Positions 12,665-22,800 of a DNA stretch of 64,000 nt are shown here, one piece after another. The stretch comes from Pteria penguin (taxonomy: Eukaryota > Mollusca > Bivalvia > Pterioida > Pteriidae). The stretch lies in assembly GCA_035048485.1 (NCBI GenBank), contig CM068581.1:12420864-12484863 (forward strand), given 5' to 3'. How positions within the stretch are numbered: position 1 is the stretch's first letter; each line of letters opens with the position of its first letter. The translations under genes and the position numbers were made by a program. The notes under the pieces were generated by a model. That model had not been told where the DNA came from. It ran no database searches and was given only the letters and a program-made list of their open reading frames with translations.

Positions 12665-12790
12665 CAGTGATGGCGCGCTTAATTTAATATCTGCGGACCC
12701 GGGTTCAATTCTAGCTATCGACTTGGATTGCCTTTGAGGACAGAGATGATGCATCATCTCCCTCCCTAGCTGTCTTTACTTAGGGTGATG
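12665..12790 (+). mobile_element. Possible diverged SINE
   Basis: A tRNA B-box-like word GGGTTCAATTC near 12700 is preceded by sequence that could be a decayed A box. No tail family or target duplication is visible, so this call is weak. Confidence 0.25.
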
Positions 12791-13329
12791 CAGTATTAAC
12801 CGACGCCTTATGGTATTTTGGGTGGGTCCATAACATGGAAAAGAGTATGAAATGATGTACCAGGCATGTACTGTCACCCATCGGCCATGTTATATTACCA
12901 AATAAATAAATATGTAGGACGTCATGCATGTTCTTATACTGTATATTGTAACAGAACAAGCATGACGTCATGTGTATTTAGTAATATATATCGACGGCCT
13001 ATGCTGCGACCATATAGCTGCAATATAGAGCAAATAAAACAAAACACGTAAAAAAAAAAACCACCCCAAAACAAACCCCAAGAACATTTTTGAAACTTCC
13101 ATATAACACTTGGCACAGCACGAGAATACACGGAGTCTAGTAAAATGCATTGGCCGAGTAAGCTTAATTCTCATCTCTGTCTAGTCCCAGTTCAATTCAG
13201 TTAATTAAGACAATTTGAAGTGTTCTTATGCAAGTGCCAAAGTCATCGAACCTGGTGTGATTTTCACTATGTAAATAATTCTTTTTCGCCGAAACTATAC
13301 TTATGTCATAATATGCAATGCAATATTTG

Positions 13330-13456
13330 CGGCGCCGACGATCCGGGTTGCGCCACTATGTTTAAGAGGTTGGTAACCTCCTGCTTCCATGTCGCGATAT
13401 AACTGAAATATTGTTGGAGGCGACGCAAAACACCAATTAACCAACCAACCAACCAA
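13330..13456 (+). mobile_element. SINE 3' portion with (AACC)n tail
   Basis: It contains a decayed B-box region (GATCCGGGTTGCG near 13340) and 'CACTATGTTTAAGAGGTTGG', shared with the copy at 42364. The tail is AACCAACCAACCAACCAA, ending at 13456. The 5' tRNA head is not clear. Confidence 0.65.
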
Positions 13457-13768
13457 TGCAATATTTATATATTGAATGAGTGACATAGTAAATATTTCAA
13501 CTTTTTAAGTCGCACCCTAAAACGAATGCACATACACTCTTCAATGATTTCCATGAATATTTCGTTTAATACTGCTTTAGAGAGTTGGCCTAGCTCCTTC
13601 ACTTGGGTGCAAGGCCGATGACTGTGACAACCCATACTGGCTTCTGTTCCGACTGCCCGACATAGTTCGGGCAGATATCGTCACCGTGTCACCTTTCACT
13701 ATTACCGTGGGATTCCGCCAAACGATAAGTTATCTCGTAAATGTTTTGACGTCATAATAAAATATCGA

Positions 13769-14062
13769 TTGTCTCTGACGTCATTTTGCGGGAACAGTTA
13801 TGATTTTGCCAACCAAAATTTATATGAGTCGAGAATCACTCAAATATACCGGCCGTACGTTTTCATCAATGCGAAAGTTCGGCCATCGTCGGAGACCCGC
13901 AGTTGGTTGCGTTTGGGTAAGAGGAGCGCAACCGACGGTTGGTATCCGACGATGAAGTTTGACCTGCTGTCGAGCATCCCGGCTGGCGATGGGCAGCTTG
14001 GGCCGGATCAGCAGTTAATATACCACATTCCAAGCGAGGCCTTTATGATTTGGATAGCTTAA
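13769..14062 (+). other. GC-rich island with a 97-codon ORF and a nested hairpin
   Basis: Within AT-rich surroundings, about 13845-14040 is clearly GC- and CpG-rich. A single open frame (stop at about 14060) crosses it; I recognise no domain in the translation. It contains a nested inverted repeat: CATCGTCGGA (13884-13893) pairs with TCCGACGATG (13945-13954), and GGTTGCG (13905-13911) pairs with CGCAACC (13927-13933). It could be a small unknown gene, a structured RNA or a fragment of a GC-rich mobile element. The ORF alone does not establish coding. Confidence 0.3.
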
Positions 14063-14300
14063 AATTAAATTTCACGGTTTGAGAGATGAGTTCTACATGA
14101 CTCTAAAACAAATAATGTTTAATAATGAGGGGTCTACTATCGTAAAATATCGATTCGCTTCTATGTAAAACCGTGTCTTATATATGAACTTCAGTTTCAT
14201 ACACACTTGTAACGACTTTGCTCATATAAAGTTAAAACAAAATATGAATGTAATGACAGTAAATCCTTACATTTTCTCTCAACTCGCGTGTGTATGTGTC

Positions 14301-14372
14301 TTTTTTTTTTTGGGGGGGGGGGGTGGTTTTGTTTTGTTTTTGTTTGTTTGGGGTTTTTTTTGGGGGGGGGGG
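14301..14372. repeat. Double poly-T/poly-G tract
   Basis: T-run then G12-13, a GTTTT/GTTTG spacer, then T8 and G12. The G-runs could form G-quadruplexes. Confidence 0.9.
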
Positions 14373-14396
14373 GTGGTTGTTTATTCATGTTTCGCT

Positions 14397-14792
14397 AATG
14401 CCAGTGTAAATCAGTGAATAAGCTGCATGGTTCGTAATCGAGAGGTCCCAAGCTCGACTCCCGTCGGGGGCATCGGCTTCGGTGTCCTCAGTGTTTTTCG
14501 GGTGAGACACTAAAAACCGAGGTCCCGTGTCACAGTAATCGTAGCACGTAAAAGATTCCTTGTGCTTTGGATAGGTCCGTTGTAGAGATATGTTTCTATG
14601 CAATGCATCGGGCAGACGCCGTAACCGTATACGTGAAATAATCATCAATCTGATTAAAACCATATCTCTATTCCGCTTCTATATTTGTTTCTATTTGCGG
14701 ATAAATAGGACAAACAGAGAAGTGGATTAAAGAAATGGTTTTAATCAGATTGAATAATCATGGGATGGCGTATATCGGTAGTCAATCAATAT
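14397..14792 (+). mobile_element. tRNA-derived SINE interrupted by a MITE
   Basis: The head carries a B-box-like AGCTCGACTCCC near 14452. The body shares 'ACTAAAAACCGAGG.CCCGTGTCA', 'GTAAAAGATTCCTTG' and 'GGCAGACGCCGTAACCGTATACGTGAAATAAT' with the full-length SINE at 30082. A 107-bp MITE sits inside at 14646-14752. SINE sequence resumes after it (ATGGGATGGCGTA...GTCAATCAAT) and reaches the (ATCA)-type tail near 14785. Confidence 0.75.
14646..14752. mobile_element. MITE with 18-bp TIRs and 9-bp target duplication
   Basis: The TIRs are CAATCTGATTAAAACCAT (14646-14663) and its exact inverted complement (14735-14752). The 9 bp AATAATCAT flank both sides, directly before 14646 and directly after 14752. 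The host SINE consensus continues across the gap, so this is a clean insertion. A 9-bp duplication is typical of Mutator-like elements. Related TIRs occur at 3445 and 21826. Confidence 0.88.
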
Positions 14793-14822
14793 GCCAATGC
14801 AAATACTCAATGTTCGGCGTTT

Positions 14823-14941
14823 CCATGTTTATTTTATTTTTTTAATTTTATTATTAATTTTTTGTTTTGTTTTGTTTTGTTTTTTTTTTTTGTTTTTTGT
14901 TTGGTTTTTTTTTTGTTTGTGGGGGGGGGGGGGGGGGGGGG
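14823..14941. repeat. T-rich tract ending in G21
   Basis: About 95 bp of T-rich sequence with GTTTT repeats, followed by 21 consecutive G (14921-14941). It is the longest G homopolymer in the window and lies about 27 bp before the palindrome. Confidence 0.95.
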
Positions 14942-14967
14942 CACGCACTTCACGACGACGATAATAG

Positions 14968-15071
14968 TGTCGTTTACTCAGGCACATTTATATGTAAATG
15001 CACATGAGTACACGACTATATAGTCGTGTACTCACGTGCATTTACATATAAATGTGCCTGAGTAAACGACA
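14968..15071. repeat. 104-bp near-perfect spacerless palindrome
   Basis: The sequence from 14968 to 15071 reads as its own reverse complement around a centre between 15019 and 15020 (ACTATATAGT). The 52-bp arms differ by a single mismatch (A at 15004 against C at 15035). No spacer is present, so it could extrude as a cruciform. It may be a foldback element, or an assembly or amplification artefact beside the G-run. No target duplication is evident. Confidence 0.93.
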
Positions 15072-15164
15072 ATAGTTAAAAAACAATCCGTTTGCTTGAT
15101 AATAAAATATTGCCAGCGCATTTCTATCAACTATGCGTCAAGCTCCTGACCAAAGACGTATAAA

Positions 15165-15372
15165 CAACTTGTTTATAAGTCCTTGTCTTGACCGATATGT
15201 ACCGGCCGGGGTTCGAATCCCACTGGTGTTTCGTCTGTGTCAGGACTGTCTTTCAAAACCAACATCCCGTGTCATAGTAGACGTGGCAATGATATAAATG
15301 TCTGTGCACTGTATTAGACAGATGCTATCACCATATAAGTGCAATAATCTTGGTGTGATATCGATGTCTATT
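15165..15372 (+). mobile_element. SINE, 5'-decayed copy
   Basis: A B-box GGTTCGAATCCC (about 15210) is followed by 'GTCAGGACTGTCTTTC..AA', 'CCCGTGTCATAGTAGACGTGGCA' and 'TTAGACAGATGCTATCACCATATAAGTGCAATAAT'. These are in the same order as in the SINE at 30082. The A box and the tail are degraded. Confidence 0.65.
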
Positions 15373-15580
15373 TGATCATCCTGTAAAATTATTTACTTAC
15401 ATCTGAATCCTCGACCGTATCACCACCCCCTCCCACTAAACCCGAAAAAAAACTTGAAAGAAAGCACACTTCATAAAACATCTATAATGTTCATTGCATG
15501 TACATATAGCTTTCGCGTGACATGTCTCTAAATGACCATCACTGCGTTAACCCTGAAAATGGTGGGTATAAATGACATAT

Positions 15581-15714
15581 TAGTGGCAAATCCAGAATCT
15601 CTGAAAAGGGGGCACACATGCGAAAGTCAAGTATCTCTGACATTTTACTCATACGTTTTGCGAAAAAAATTTGGGCCCGGGTCCCTGCCCCCGCCCGGTC
15701 TAAATCCGCCACTG
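15581..15714. mobile_element. CAGTGGCGGAT-family MITE, diverged copy
   Basis: The left end TAGTGGCAAATCCAGAAT and right end TCTAAATCCGCCACTG match the ends of the intact copy at 25124-25269. The target duplication is not clear. Confidence 0.7.
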
Positions 15715-16379
15715 TATGCGCATTTCAACAACGTATATATGTCTCTTCAGTGATGTCCAATGCTGAGGAAATCCAATATATTCGAGGATGCAAACTAATT
15801 CATAAATTGACCTTAAAAACATAAGGATACACACATCCATTATAAATAAAGATTTCATTGCCGGTGTGTCTTAAAATTTACATAATATTTGCTTGGGTAG
15901 GATAGGCCCGTGTGTATTCATTAAGCCGGAGAAATTGTCCCCGTAAGCATCTACTGGGTTAGGTTATTGATATACTTTGTGGAAGGGGATAACTTTTCCA
16001 TGGAACGAGGATAATGGTGTGGTTATTCGGATAACTGGTGTCAACACCCCCCCCCTCTCGCACTTCTCGATATACCAGGAAAAACTTAGAAAACATGTTT
16101 TCACAAAGAGAAACTTTGGTTTGTACCCTATTTCGACTTGCTTTCTACGCCACTCTTCTGTTCGTTTTCTCCGTTTTCTCTGGCGTTTCTGAACTGACAG
16201 CCTCAACAGGTCCTAAAATTTGGTAAAAATTCATCTCATCTTTACCAACGTACAAGTTTATCAATTCTCATCTCATGGAAAATATCAGCATTTCTTTCTA
16301 AACCATTAACCCATTCTAAGCACATATATACATGTGTCTCTGACAATACTGCATTCGCCTCTAAAATCCAACATTCGAC

Positions 16380-16528
16380 ACCACATTTAAACGTAGAATT
16401 CACATACTTGGCCCATGAGAAAGTGCATTACGTCTCAGTGAATACTATATGAACAAATCTCGAGACCTCCCGAAAGTGTACAGTACTTCCTGTCTGGCGC
16501 TCACCGGTCTCAGTGTTTTTTGCTTATG
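16380..16528 (+). promoter_or_regulatory. Presumed 5'UTR / proximal promoter of MAP1
   Basis: The sequence immediately before the first coding exon lacks recognisable transposon sequence. It contains an ETS-type word ACTTCCTGT near 16486. No convincing TATA box or initiator is seen, and further non-coding 5' exons upstream are possible. Position is inferred from the coding start only. Confidence 0.3.
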
Positions 16529-16673
16529 ATGGAGTCAGACGAGATGATGTCGCAGCGTTTATCAGGCGATGACAGTCCTTATGTCGGGGATTGTAACGGA
16601 GCTTTACTGGTGATAATTGGAGAACCGTTCTCAGATGATCATAAACAATTGATTTTAGGAGATTTAACTAGTG
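16526..16673 (+). CDS. MAP1: MAP1 coding exon 1
   Basis: Encodes residues 1-49 plus the first base of codon 50 (phase 1). Two Met codons stand in tandem (16526 and 16529). The first has a poor context (C at -3, A at +4). The second has A at -3 and G at +4, so initiation at 16529 is at least as likely. The translation contains LLVIIGEPFSDDHKQLILGDLTS, the usual start of the MAP1 N-domain. The donor is G|GTAAGT at 16673/16674. Confidence 0.9.
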
Positions 16674-16785
16674 GTAAGTCTTTCGTTTTATGTAGCTATC
16701 AGATTACGTTTTTTGTTCTTTTCACCAACTTCAAAATCCGAGTCATGCCAGTGCGAGAAATGAATTAAGCAACGAGCTTATAAAT

Positions 16786-16827
<42 letters not shown>

Positions 16828-19800
16828 TAATATATGCACACTTAATGTATCTCACTGCCTAAACAGAATGCTGAGTACATGAGTTACTTTGCTGAATTGA
16901 TCGTCAGCTTGTTCCATGACGGCAGTTTCAGTTTCAATGGCCTCTGTCTCGTACAGAATGACTCATTACACGGAATATATTATCATAATACAAACATTGT
17001 CCATGCATTCTTGAATAGCATTAAATGCTTACAAACCTCGATTTTAAAGGAAAATGTCGAGATTTTATCAAAATAGAATACAAGAGAAGTTAAGAATTAT
17101 GCTGTAAATATATGAAACATTGTGATGGTTCATTCACTGAGAGAGTTGCACAGACCCCAGTATCTGTTCACTTTATTGAAAGGACACTGAGCATTGTTGT
17201 AGATATTGACTAAAGTAATGTGTCCAGACCATGATCATAATCATTGCCAGTGTCCTGTCTGTCGGATGACATGTCACGGTAGGGATGGCATGGATCTCTC
17301 ACTGCTTTTGGGTCTGACACAAAGGTATAGATTTCTTTGCCCTGCATCAGGAAGATACTATATATATGAAATAATCATGGAGTGACATAAAACCATAACC
17401 AGTCAATCAATCTTAATCATTGCTACCCTTAAAGTGTTCCTTTATGCTTACAGATAATGAAGTGTGAACAGCTTTACAGTTTAGTGTTTACTGATAACAG
17501 ATTTTTGGTTAAATCCCATGCCATACCTAATCTGGTTTTGTATCTAATGCCTTAACCTTTTACCAAAAGGGCTCTAGTACAGTGTATAAGAAAATTACAA
17601 TGTACATGTACATCCATATGAATTTAGTCTTGGTCAGTTTGTCAAGACATTAAAAAATTAAGAAATGATTCTTTTCATATTAAATTGTATTTCTGAATAA
17701 TTCTAAAGGCATAAGAGACTTATCTCTCTGTGTCCTCAGTGTTTCAGTATTCTTTTCAACTTTCTGGGGGGAAAGTTGTCCCCTCAAATTTACTTTCCGC
17801 TCTTAAAATGAACTTTCCCATCTTTTTCAATATTTTGTTCAGTAACAAAAATGTAATCAGTAATGAAGATTAGTGCAACTCCAAGGACAATTCAACACTA
17901 GACTCATTTGTCCTCTGGCTCCAAATCACTCTCCTTTCTGAGAAGGGATAGCGCTTAGCTGGTTTTTTGGCCAGATGTATGTTTGGTTTCACCACTCTAA
18001 AACCACAGGGCAGTATCTCACCCAGGTTTATGCCTGATGGCACATGACTCGTGTATAAACAACTGATTGCTGACATACTGATTATAATGTACAAATTGTT
18101 AATTATACTTTGTATTATGATTGTATAACATTGTTACAGACATTTAAGCTTCAGCCATGACAACAGTTACTGCCGAACATGTGGTGTATAACTGTTATAG
18201 GTATGGTTTTACACCATAACAGTTAACCTATGTACTCACTGTAGACAAATGGAATGATAGACAAGGCGAATACCTGAGAAATCATCAATAAAGTGTAAAA
18301 TACACTAAAACTTTACTAAAAAACATAGCTGTGAACTTTTGAATTTCACTTTCCATGTGTTGATGTAAGAAGGGCAACGAAAACAACTTTTGGGTTCGGA
18401 AAATTTACTTGGAAATTTAATCCTAGAATACTGGTCTTCATCTTAATTAGTGATTGTTAATAGAACTTTAGATGTTTAATGAATCAGGCATCATTGCCAT
18501 TTTTAGATGGGAACAAATTTATTTGTCCCACTCAAAGCGATCGGATTGTTTCGATGGGTCAGCTACAGATATCAAAATTCAGCTAGATAGTTTATACACA
18601 TTTTAATAGTATAGGATATGGTTTAATTCTTATCTATCAGTCTAGTTGTGTAATAATATTTTGTTTGCAGACTTAGGTGTCTGAGGTACATTTCTGTCTG
18701 ACAATGTGGTCAACAGTTATATCACTAGGAGATCCTGATATTCTTCTATAGCTATGATGATATGTCTTACACTAAAAGTTTAAAACATTTTTTTATTTTC
18801 AAACTTAGAGTTAGACTAGTATTCAGGGATGTCATTTATTTTGAGAGTAGGAGGAGAACAATAGAAAGTTATAGGAGAAATTAGTATATATTACCATATA
18901 CATACTAATGAAAAATAAGTAAAAGTAGGTGGCTGAAAGAGGGAGAGTAGGCGGTGAAATTCTCCTATTGCCGCCTTCTAATAACATCCCTGGTATTGGT
19001 AAATGTCCCTGTCTCTCTGTACTATGAGTACTTTGATGTATTATTCCTTTTCATACCCAGCAGGTAGAGACATTTCTGTATTTGATACCTAGTGAGATTA
19101 AAACTGCATGTTGGGCTCGACTCGCTTCCATTTACTGATTTGTTGCAGTAGATGGTGTGAAAAAATTGTCACTTGAGAAATTGAGGTCATGTTCTTGTGT
19201 AATGAATCTGAGCTGTCGTTACATGTTGCACAAAGAGAGGCCGTGTGATACATATACATATATTCCATTTGCAGTTTAAAACATTAAGATTATGTAATTT
19301 GTAAGTACATGTAAATACCGGTAGAACTGAATGCATGTTAAAACACAGAAAACTTTGCATTGTATACGACTTAAGTGTTGACCTATGTTACGCTATAAAT
19401 TCTGAGGGGAAAAATTTGATTGGTTGGACACAGACTTGTGACAAAAATCACCAGAAAGTGATCTCAATGCAGATTTCTCCAGAGCTTACACTATGACAGC
19501 TCATAAACAGGAGCAAATTAAGATCTGCAGTTTAGTCATACTACATGTATAGTGATATCTGACTGTATTGCACAGAATTTCCATTACTTGATATCACACT
19601 CACTACAGAATGAAGACACTTAGTGAATGTTGGACATAATGTATGGCACACTCTGTGTAGTTGAATTGCACTACAGGTTATCTTGGTTGGATTCCGGAAT
19701 TGCCTCATGTTTATATGTTTCCATGTTACCATGTCACCAGGCAGTCCTTGAATGCTACTTAAACCACAGAAAACCAAGCACAATTTATTACCATGCAAGA

Positions 19801-22800
19801 AGTCAGTTGTACTGTTTAACTTGATTCCAGGTGCATGTATGCTGCACAATAATAACCTTACCTAAACTTAAGTCATACCTATGAGACAACTCAGTGTTAA
19901 GTATACTACACTTCCACACAAGAGTTTTAGGTTTCATCTCTTTTTGTTTTATGCTATTGAAAGAACCCATGTAAGAAAAGATGATAAGAAATAATTGATT
20001 CACAATAAAGCAGCAATCTGTCCTGCTGATCTGTGTGTGTCTGTGGGGAGGATGAGCATACTGCATGCTGAGTTATTATACAGAGTCAGAGGTATCATGT
20101 ACTGTTCATATATCTAGGGGTTATATTGCCTTATAATTAATTGATGTATCCAGATGGTAGATCTACAGGATATACATGTATGACTGATGAACCAAGATAA
20201 CATCTGACATAATGCTTATATTCTTTGACAGCTTCACTATTCTGTGGATGCTCAATGCAAAATGACATCTTATATCTGTTTGGGGTTTTTTTTTTGTTTT
20301 TCAGGGTTTTTTTTCATGTGTAATATTTTATTTTATCCGATAACCTTTTGTTCCACTTCAAAACAAGTTATGGATTGTGTACACTATTCATACTTCTCAG
20401 ACTTCATGTTTACCAACCCTTGTGACTTGTCACAAATTTATACCATTTTTTTTCACAGATGAAATACATTTATTCACATAGACTTTAAAAAACACTCAGA
20501 TAAAATTTACCATTTCTTTCACCAATGAAATACACATGTACATGTATTCACAAAGACTTAAAAATAACCCAGAAAAAGAAATATATGTATCATTCTGCCT
20601 CACTGAATTTGAGCTCAAAGTTGACTACCAGTCTTCTTAAAAAGTTTTTGAACCACTTGCTACAGATTTTACTAGCCCATTGTATACTTTGTTAGAGAAC
20701 TTTTACCAGCCCAGACAGCAATAAAACTGGTAGCCTTGGGTGTTGGGCTAGTGAGTTTTTGTGAAGACATGACTGCAATTTTTTCCCCTATTTTTCTGTA
20801 GATCAAAATGACAGTGTTTTAATGCATGCCCCCCCCCCCAAAAAAAATGGTGGAGCATATAGTTCTTGTGTTCATCTGTCCAGGGACTATTGAGCAAAGG
20901 TCAGTCAGGGTCATTTCTGAAAGGTCAAAGTAACCCAGCATATGTCCCTGAAATATTGGAAAAGACTTTATATCTATCATATTTTACACAAATGTTCTTG
21001 GGCTTTAGGACAAAGATCATTTAATGTCATTTCTGCAGGGTCATCTTCAAGGTAACTTTGCACATGTCCCAAAAATATTGGGATAGGCCTCATATCTTTT
21101 AAACCATTCATCAGAATTGTATCGTATTTCACACAATTTTTCCTTTGGACAGGGGCTTTTGGACAAAGATCCCTCGAGGATATTTCTCCAAGGTCAAGGT
21201 CACTCAGCACATATTCCAAGAATATTGGAAAAGACCTCGTATCTCTTAAACCATTAATTAGATCATGTGCCATATTTCACACAAATTTTCCTTAGGACAG
21301 GGACCAGAGTTGGTGGTTTTTTTTTGTGTGTTTTGGGAATGGGGCAGAGGACTGCAATGTAACAGCATTTTAGGGTATTTTGGGAAACTTTAAAACTAAA
21401 TATATTAGTAGCTTGGAGAGAAAAACAACAATACAGAAAAGAACACACTTTTCATGATATTTTAGCTACTGTAATTGAACACTTTTCATAATGCAAAGAT
21501 TATATCTCCGTTTCTCCTTGCTGCACACAGGTTAACAAATTTTTTCAAGTACAATTTCTGTAAGAGGCACTATGAGAAAATCCACTCTGATAACAGTATC
21601 AAGTGTGCCCTGCCTCAGACCTATTTTTTTCTGGGATACAAATATTATTCCTCAACGAAAGCATTTTTCCACACTAGCTGTACAGGAAGGTATCAGTTAT
21701 GATAGGGGAATGATAACAATTCATTGTCATTTATGATTTTGAAATTCATGTTTAACTATGGCAATAAACCATTAGTGCTTGACACTAAAAACATTGCAAC
21801 CAATTGAAGACATTGTGGATCTTGACAATCTGATTAAAACAATATCTTTATTCTTCTTCTTGATTTGTTCCATTGCGCATCAAGATCTGGTGAAACCCCG
21901 TAAGGGTTCACGTTCAGGTGACCTCAAAGTCTGTAAGTTTTTCACATTTTCAATATTCTCTAAAGATTTGTTGAAGGAATTTTGGTAAAATTTAGTAAGA
22001 GTGAATTGCTTTAAGTCAAGAAGTTGATTCAGGTAGGAGAAATGGACTGCTTCAGGATTAAAATATGTAGAATGCATTGGATGAAACTTGGCATGAAAGA
22101 AGTTCTTTAGGTCCCCTGCAAATCTTGTCATTTACAGGGAGAATCCTCAAAGGTTTTATTCAGGATAGGGCAACATCATTGACACATACTACCCTCTTCT
22201 CACAAACTTATTCTTCAGAGTGGCTGCATAGATCATGATACATAAATGTATTAATGATTAGATTGATCCAGAAGAATGTCATAAGAAGTCTTAATGTTTT
22301 TGGTTCTTTTCCAATTCTGACATCTGTTCAGGGTTTCAGTTTTGCTTATTTTCAGCTGATTACTGTGATTTTCTCATTGTAGAATGCTTATAGTGCATGT
22401 ATTTTATATATTTTGTAGGGAAATAAATGTAAGTGTAAAGAATTATGAATTGGATTGTGAAAATAAGAATCAAGATTTTGTTTTTGAATTAAGAAAGGAG
22501 AAGGTGCATTTATGCCATTTATATGAAGTTCAATTAATTTCTAATAGCTGACAAGATTTCGATGTAACTTCACTGAAATAAAGTTTGCAAGGTTCCCAAC
22601 ATGAGTTTTGGTAGTTTTGCTAAAGAAAGCTACTCAAAGGTAAATCGTGGATGGAACAGGGTAGATTCAGGAGGGTGTCCTCCTTTATGAAAACAAACTC
22701 AGATAAGCTGCTTAGAATAAAAAATATGTGACAGTATTTTAGAAGGATTTGCAGTAGTTTTGTTTTGGAGTGGGGAGGGGGTTTAAAATCTAAAGTGAAC

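Noticed and set aside
20977..21273. 98-codon minus-strand ORF with an internal repeat
   Set aside because: Its internal repetition follows the core-repeat array; no start context or domain.
21530..21690. Possible extra exon (CAG acceptor, AAG|GTATCA donor, open frame)
   Set aside because: The translation has no MAP1-like or other recognisable sequence, and exons 1 and 2 already join in frame without it.
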